A DNA stretch of 8,943 nucleotides. Origin: DASYUM01 sp036001225 (lineage in GTDB: Bacteria; Methylomirabilota; Methylomirabilia; Rokubacteriales; DASRDR01). The stretch spans positions 1-8,943 of the forward strand of contig DASYUM010000142.1 of assembly GCA_036001225.1 (NCBI GenBank), in the 5' to 3' direction. Below the pieces are notes generated by a model. That model saw nothing but the letters and a program-made list of their open reading frames with translations, was not told the DNA's origin and searched no databases. Numbering within the stretch: the stretch's first letter is position 1; every line of letters begins with the position of its first letter. This document shows positions 5,420 through 8,943 of this stretch, piece after piece. The position numbers and the translations under genes were made by a program.

Positions 5420-6397
5420 TCACGTGAAGCGGACCACGTGGCCGCGCCCGGCCGCTCGCGCTCGATCGTACGCCAGGCGGGCGGTTACCGCATCCTCGGC
5501 GGCGAAGCCGACCGACTTGAAGACGGTGATCTCGTCGGGAGCCAGCCGGCCGGGATGGCTCCCGGTGACGAGGTCGGCCAGCTCCCCCAGTACGTGGGCT
5601 CGGGCGATCGCCCCTTCCCGGATCGGCAGCAGCACGTCGCCCGCCTCCTGCCAGGCGGCCTCGAACGTGTCCACGAAAACGCGCGCGCGCCGGATCGTCT
5701 CGGTGTCCAGCTCGCGCGTGTTCGGCTGGAAGGCGCCGACCGCGTCCACGTGAGTGCCGGGGCGGAGGGCGCGGCCGTCGAAGACCGGCGTGGGCGAGGT
5801 GGTCGCCGTCACGACGACATCGGCCTGAGCCAGAGCCGCGGCCGGGGAGACGGCCGCGGCCACCGGCAGGCCGAGGTCGCGGCTCACGCGGTCGGCGAAG
5901 GCCTCGGCGGTCGCCCGGCTCCGGCTGACGACCTCCACCCGCTCGACCGGCCGCACCGCCTTGAGACTCCGGAGCTGGAACGCCGCCTGGGCGCCCGCGC
6001 CGAAGCAGGCCACCACCCGGCTGTCGGCCCGGGCCAGCCGCTTGGCCGCGGCGGCCGAGGCGGCCCCCGTCCGCAGGCCGGTCAGATAGCCGGCCTCCAT
6101 GAAGGCCAGCGGCTCGCCGGTCTCGGGGTCGTGGAGGAGGTAGGAGGCCATGACGGTGGGGAGCCGCCGGCGCGGGTTGTCGAAGCAGACCGTGACCGTC
6201 TTCGTCCCCATCGCCGCCGCCTTCGGCAGGGCGCACGGCATGAGGAGGAGGACGTCCCGACCTTCGAGCGGGAGGACCTGGCGCGGCAACAGGCGCACCG
6301 CCTTGGCCGCGTACTGGCGGAAGGCCTCCTCGACGGCCGCGATGACCGCGTCGACCTCGAGAACGGCTTCCAGATCGGCTCGGGTGAGGACCAGCAC
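5420..6397 (-). CDS. Ornithine cyclodeaminase/mu-crystallin family protein, likely an imine (ketimine) reductase or amino acid dehydrogenase
   Basis: The 325-residue protein has the length and motifs of this NAD(P)-dependent family: GTKTVTV with substrate-binding Lys66, GLRTGAASAAAAKRLA with Arg109, the nucleotide-binding GAGAQAAFQ at 133-141, VDAVGAFQPNTRELD at 217-231 with the family aspartate at 231, and FKSVGFAAEDA at 293-303. True ornithine cyclodeaminases carry a GGDCPGKTE segment where this protein has GAFQPNTRE, so it more probably acts as a pyrroline/piperideine-2-carboxylate reductase, an alanine dehydrogenase-like enzyme or another imine reductase (family knowledge plus inference). 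The start is GTG 6397; the frame closes at a TGA 21 nt upstream and no other start fits. It has no clear Shine-Dalgarno. It follows livF by 63 nt and ends overlapping a possible GTG start of the methyltransferase. Confidence 0.9.
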   Translation of the reverse strand: MLVLTRADLEAVLEVDAVIAAVEEAFRQYAAKAVRLLPRQVLPLEGRDVLLLMPCALPKAAAMGTKTVTVCFDNPRRRLPTVMASYLLHDPETGEPLAFMEAGYLTGLRTGAASAAAAKRLARADSRVVACFGAGAQAAFQLRSLKAVRPVERVEVVSRSRATAEAFADRVSRDLGLPVAAAVSPAAALAQADVVVTATTSPTPVFDGRALRPGTHVDAVGAFQPNTRELDTETIRRARVFVDTFEAAWQEAGDVLLPIREGAIARAHVLGELADLVTGSHPGRLAPDEITVFKSVGFAAEDAVTARLAYDRARAAGRGHVVRFT

Positions 6398-6421
6398 GGC
6401 GGCGCCGCCGCGACCGGCTCA

Positions 6422-6458
6422 GGCCGGCGTCCGCGTGATCAGGCGGGCGATGCCGGCC
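6422..6458. repeat. Inverted repeat in the livF to reductase gap
   Basis: GGCCGGC (6422-6428) and GCCGGCC (6452-6458) form a perfect 7-bp stem around a 23-nt interior. Inside, CCGC (6431-6434) and GCGG (6443-6446) can pair around a loop centred on TGATCA. It fills most of the 63-nt gap. There is no T-run, so it may be an mRNA-processing or stability hairpin that separates transporter from enzyme expression rather than a terminator. Confidence 0.45.
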
Positions 6459-6460
6459 AC

Positions 6461-7189
6461 CTACTTTTCGCCCAGGTACGTCTTCCGCACGAGGTCGGAC
6501 TTGAGGAGATTGGCCCCGGTGTCGTGGAGCACGATCCGACCGGTCTGGATGACGTAGCCTCGGTGGGCCACCCGGAGCGCCATCCGCGCGTTCTGCTCGA
6601 CGAGCAGGATGGTGGTGCCCTGGCGGTTGATGTCCTGGACGATCTGGAAGATCGTCTCGACCAGGATGGGCGACAGACCCATCGAGGGCTCATCGAGGAG
6701 GAGGACGGCCGGCCGCGCCATCAGGGCCCGCCCGATCGCCAGCATCTGTTGCTCGCCGCCGGAGAGCGTGCCGCCCTTCTGGGTCAGCCGCTCGCGCAGG
6801 CGGGGGAACAGGTTGAACACGCGCTCGAGGTCAGCCTGGATGCCCTCGTGGTCGGTCCGCGCGAACGCCCCCAGCTCCAGGTTCTCCATGACCGTCATCC
6901 GGGGAAAGATGCGTCGGCCCTCCGGGGACTGGGCGATCCCCAGCCGGACGATCCGGTCGGTCGCCATCCGGTCGATGCGCTGGCCGTTGAAGCTGACGGT
7001 GCCGCGGAGGGGGTGGACGGTGCCGATCACCGTCTTCAGCGTCGTCGTCTTGCCGGCGCCGTTGGCGCCGATCAGCGTGACGATCTCCCCGCGGTTGACG
7101 GTCAGCGAGACGCCCTTGAGCGCCCGGATGTTCCCGTAGTAGGTGTGGACGTCCTGGACGTCGAGCATCGCCGCCGCGGCCGTGGTCAT
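6461..7189 (-). CDS. livF: Branched-chain/hydrophobic amino acid ABC transporter, ATP-binding protein LivF
   Basis: LivF is the second of two ATPases that drive Liv/HAAT-type uptake across the inner membrane with LivG, LivH, LivM and a periplasmic binding protein. The 242-residue length is typical. Walker A is GANGAGKTT (41-49), the Q-loop region is IAQSPEGRRIFPRMTVMENL (85-104), the signature is LSGGEQQMLAIGRAL (142-156), Walker B is VLLLDEPSMGLSP (162-174), and the switch region reads LLVEQNA (196-202). EQN in place of a histidine is characteristic of LivF. It ends KTYLGEK, as in many LivF proteins. ATG 7189 overlaps the LivM-LivG stop as ATGA, so the two are translationally coupled. The real substrate may be branched-chain amino acids or another amino acid, amide or urea-like solute. 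Confidence 0.96.
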   Translation of the reverse strand: MTTAAAAMLDVQDVHTYYGNIRALKGVSLTVNRGEIVTLIGANGAGKTTTLKTVIGTVHPLRGTVSFNGQRIDRMATDRIVRLGIAQSPEGRRIFPRMTVMENLELGAFARTDHEGIQADLERVFNLFPRLRERLTQKGGTLSGGEQQMLAIGRALMARPAVLLLDEPSMGLSPILVETIFQIVQDINRQGTTILLVEQNARMALRVAHRGYVIQTGRIVLHDTGANLLKSDLVRKTYLGEK

Positions 7190-8943
7190 GCCGGCAGCAG
7201 CTCCTGCTCGTAGCCCTTGCCCAGGTACGCTTCGATGACCTTGGGGTCCTTCTGGACCTCGCCGGGCGTGCCCTCCGCGATCCGGACCCCGTAGTCGAGG
7301 ACGGTGATCCGGTCCGAGATCCCCATCACCACCTCCATGTGGTGCTCGATGAGGAGCACCGACAGCCCCAGCTCCCGCCGCAAGAGGCCGATGAACTCGG
7401 TCAGTCGCTCGGTCTCCCGCGGGTTCATCCCGGCGGTGGGCTCGTCGAGGAGGAGGAGCTTCGGCTCGGTGGCCAGGGCCCGGGCGATCTCCAGCCGGCG
7501 CTGATCCCCGTAGGCGAGATTCTTGGCCAGCTCGTCCTCGTTGCCGCCGAGCCCCACGAAGCCGAGCAGGTCCCGGGCCCGAGCCCGCGCCCGGGCTTCC
7601 TCCTCCACCACCGACGGGGGCCGGAACACCGCGCCGGCCACCGAGGCCTGGAGCCGGCAGTGCTCGCCGACCAGGATGTTGTCGAGCACGGTCATGTTCT
7701 GGAAGAGACGGATCGACTGGAAGGTCCGGGCGATCCCGCGGGCCACGATGGCATTGGGGCGGAGCCCGACGAGGCTCCGGCCGTCGAGCAGGATCTCCCC
7801 GCTGTCCGGCCGGAGCAGGCCGGTGACGACGTTGAAGAGCGTGGTCTTGCCGGCCCCGTTCGGCCCGATGAGGCCGATGATCGCGCCCTCGGGGATGACG
7901 AGGTCGACCTGGTTCACGGCCAGCAGGCCCCCGAACGTCCGGGTCACCGCCCGCGCTTCCAGAATGGGCCGGCGACCGCTCCCGACCGCGCGGGCGCCGG
8001 CGGGCTCGCGCAGCCAGCCCGGGATGCTGTCGGCCCGGGCCGCGGGCGGGGCCACGGCCAGGGCCAGGGCCTCCTCCTGCTCGTCCACGTCCACCTTCGG
8101 CGGACGGGCCCGCCGGCCCGCGAGCCCTTCCGGCTTGAAGAGCATGACGATCACCAGCCCGAGGCCGAAGAAGAACCAGCGCCAGAGCGTCAGGTCCACG
8201 GTCGTCAGCGCGGTGATGCCGACCGACCGACCCACCCAGCGGACCAGGTAGGTCATCTCCGCCAGCAGGATTCGGTCGAAGAGCGTGATCAGCATCCCGC
8301 CGAAGATGACGCCTTTGAGACTCCCCATCCCGCCCAGCACGACCATGCAGAGCAGCATGATCGACACGTTGAACTCGAAGGCGCCCGGAGTGATCGCTTG
8401 GAGCTTGGCGGCGTAAAACGACCCGGAAAAACCCGAGAACGAGGCCCCGAGGGCGAAGGCGAGGAGCTTGGTCTTCACCGGGTTCACGCCCATGCAGTCC
8501 GCCGCGGTCTCGTCCTCGCGGATCGCCATCCAGGCCCGACCGAGCCGCGAATGCCGCATCCGGTTCATCGCCCAGAGGGAGGCCGCGCCGATGATGAGGA
8601 TCAGGAAGTACCAGGGGATGGGATCGGTCTCGAAGTGCACCCCCGGGAAGTAGGGACGGCCCACTGGGTTCACGCCGTTCTCACCCCCGGTCATGTTCAG
8701 CTTCTCGATCGGCCGCCAGCCTCCGATCTCGACGGTGACGTCCCCCATGTTCCGGATCGCCACCGGGATGATCTCCCCGAACGCGAGCGTGATGATGGCC
8801 AGGTAGTCCCCCCGGACCCGGATGGTCGGGGCCCCGATGATGATGCCGAAGATCGCCGAGACCATCGCCGAGATCCAGATGATGACCCAGAAGCTCCAGG
8901 CGTGCCCGTGCAGCGGCGAGCCGAGGAGCGGCGAGTTGAGCAG
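7186..8943 (-). CDS. livMG: Fused LivM permease-LivG ATPase of a branched-chain amino acid ABC transporter, N-terminus outside window
   Basis: One uninterrupted frame encodes 585 visible residues. The first 270 or so are LivM: GAPTIRVRGDYLAIITLAFGEI (about 37-58), the cytoplasmic coupling loop GRAWMAIREDETAADCMGVN (135-154), several membrane segments such as IMLLCMVVLGGMGSLKGVIFGG (195-216) and WRWFFFGLGLVIVMLF (254-269), and the usual LivM ending KPEGLAG. A charged and proline/alanine-rich linker of about 50 residues follows. LivG comes next: Walker A GPNGAGKTT (360-368), ARTFQSIRLFQNMTVLDN (405-422), signature LAYGDQRRLEIARAL (476-490), Walker B LLLLDEPTAGMNP (496-508) and switch histidines EHH (533-535). 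The gene is cut by the window edge; LivM usually has about 50-80 further N-terminal residues. It overlaps livF by ATGA. livH and the binding protein would be expected to the right. Confidence 0.95.
   Translation of the reverse strand: MLNSPLLGSPLHGHAWSFWVIIWISAMVSAIFGIIIGAPTIRVRGDYLAIITLAFGEIIPVAIRNMGDVTVEIGGWRPIEKLNMTGGENGVNPVGRPYFPGVHFETDPIPWYFLILIIGAASLWAMNRMRHSRLGRAWMAIREDETAADCMGVNPVKTKLLAFALGASFSGFSGSFYAAKLQAITPGAFEFNVSIMLLCMVVLGGMGSLKGVIFGGMLITLFDRILLAEMTYLVRWVGRSVGITALTTVDLTLWRWFFFGLGLVIVMLFKPEGLAGRRARPPKVDVDEQEEALALAVAPPAARADSIPGWLREPAGARAVGSGRRPILEARAVTRTFGGLLAVNQVDLVIPEGAIIGLIGPNGAGKTTLFNVVTGLLRPDSGEILLDGRSLVGLRPNAIVARGIARTFQSIRLFQNMTVLDNILVGEHCRLQASVAGAVFRPPSVVEEEARARARARDLLGFVGLGGNEDELAKNLAYGDQRRLEIARALATEPKLLLLDEPTAGMNPRETERLTEFIGLLRRELGLSVLLIEHHMEVVMGISDRITVLDYGVRIAEGTPGEVQKDPKVIEAYLGKGYEQELLPA

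Noticed and set aside
4629..6236. Extension of the methyltransferase frame upstream to 6236 (535 codons)
   Set aside because: The added N-terminal part is an Arg/Gly/Pro-rich shadow of the reductase gene on the same strand in another frame. The methyltransferase fold begins near 5375.
6419..6460. 13-codon frame starting with GTG directly after the livF stop, in frame with the reductase
   Set aside because: It is too short and has no Shine-Dalgarno; its TGA separates it from the reductase. A chance frame is sufficient explanation.
188..7213. Very long plus-strand open frames at 188-1483, 1738-3456, 3503-4762 and 5393-7213, up to about 600 codons
   Set aside because: They lie opposite confidently identified minus-strand genes, are rich in Arg/Pro/Gly/His/Asp with no recognisable motif, and arise from the strong GC bias at codon third positions.
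1..8943. Mobile elements, CRISPR array, tRNA/rRNA genes, defence system
   Set aside because: No transposase or integrase motifs, spaced repeat arrays, RNA gene signatures or defence domains were seen; the only direct repeat noted is the 24-nt pair at 4504 and 4608.

Overview
The window is GC-rich DNA in which every credible gene lies on the minus strand, so transcription runs from position 8943 down to 1. The strong GC bias leaves long spurious frames open on the plus strand. Short overlaps (ATGA, GTGA), GTG starts and mostly weak Shine-Dalgarno sites suggest a high-GC bacterium. A Liv transporter with fused permease and ATPase next to amino-acid oxidation genes would suit a soil lineage such as Rokubacteria/Methylomirabilota or a proteobacterium. 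This placement is an impression, not something the sequence proves.

Layout in transcription order: (1) 8943-7186, the 3' part of a fused LivM-LivG gene (permease plus ATPase of a branched-chain/hydrophobic amino acid ABC transporter), cut by the window edge; (2) 7189-6461, LivF, overlapping it by ATGA; (3) a 63-nt gap with an inverted repeat; (4) 6397-5420, an ornithine cyclodeaminase/mu-crystallin family enzyme; (5) 5375 (or 5423)-4629, a class I SAM methyltransferase; (6) a peculiar 104-nt junction carrying an exact 24-nt duplication of the start of the next gene and two GC hairpins; (7) 4528-3347, a DAO-family FAD-dependent amino acid/amine oxidoreductase; (8) 3321-1837, an aldehyde dehydrogenase with a perfect Shine-Dalgarno; (9) 1835-1425, a small predicted secreted protein of unknown function; (10) a 100-nt gap with a strong sigma70-type promoter; (11) 1324-209, gcvT; (12) 189-1, the start of gcvH.

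From livM to the small secreted protein the genes are tightly packed and probably form one operon: uptake of an amino acid-like compound followed by imine reduction, flavin-dependent oxidation and aldehyde oxidation. One pathway with this enzyme logic is the pipecolate/piperideine-carboxylate branch of lysine degradation. Sarcosine or other N-methyl amino acid oxidation feeding one-carbon units to GcvT/GcvH is an alternative. gcvT-gcvH appear to start a separate transcription unit, with gcvP expected beyond the window's left edge.

No RNA genes, CRISPR arrays, insertion sequences or convincing rho-independent terminators were seen. No clearly new defence or mobile system is present. The most unusual item is the duplicated gene start at 4504-4632.
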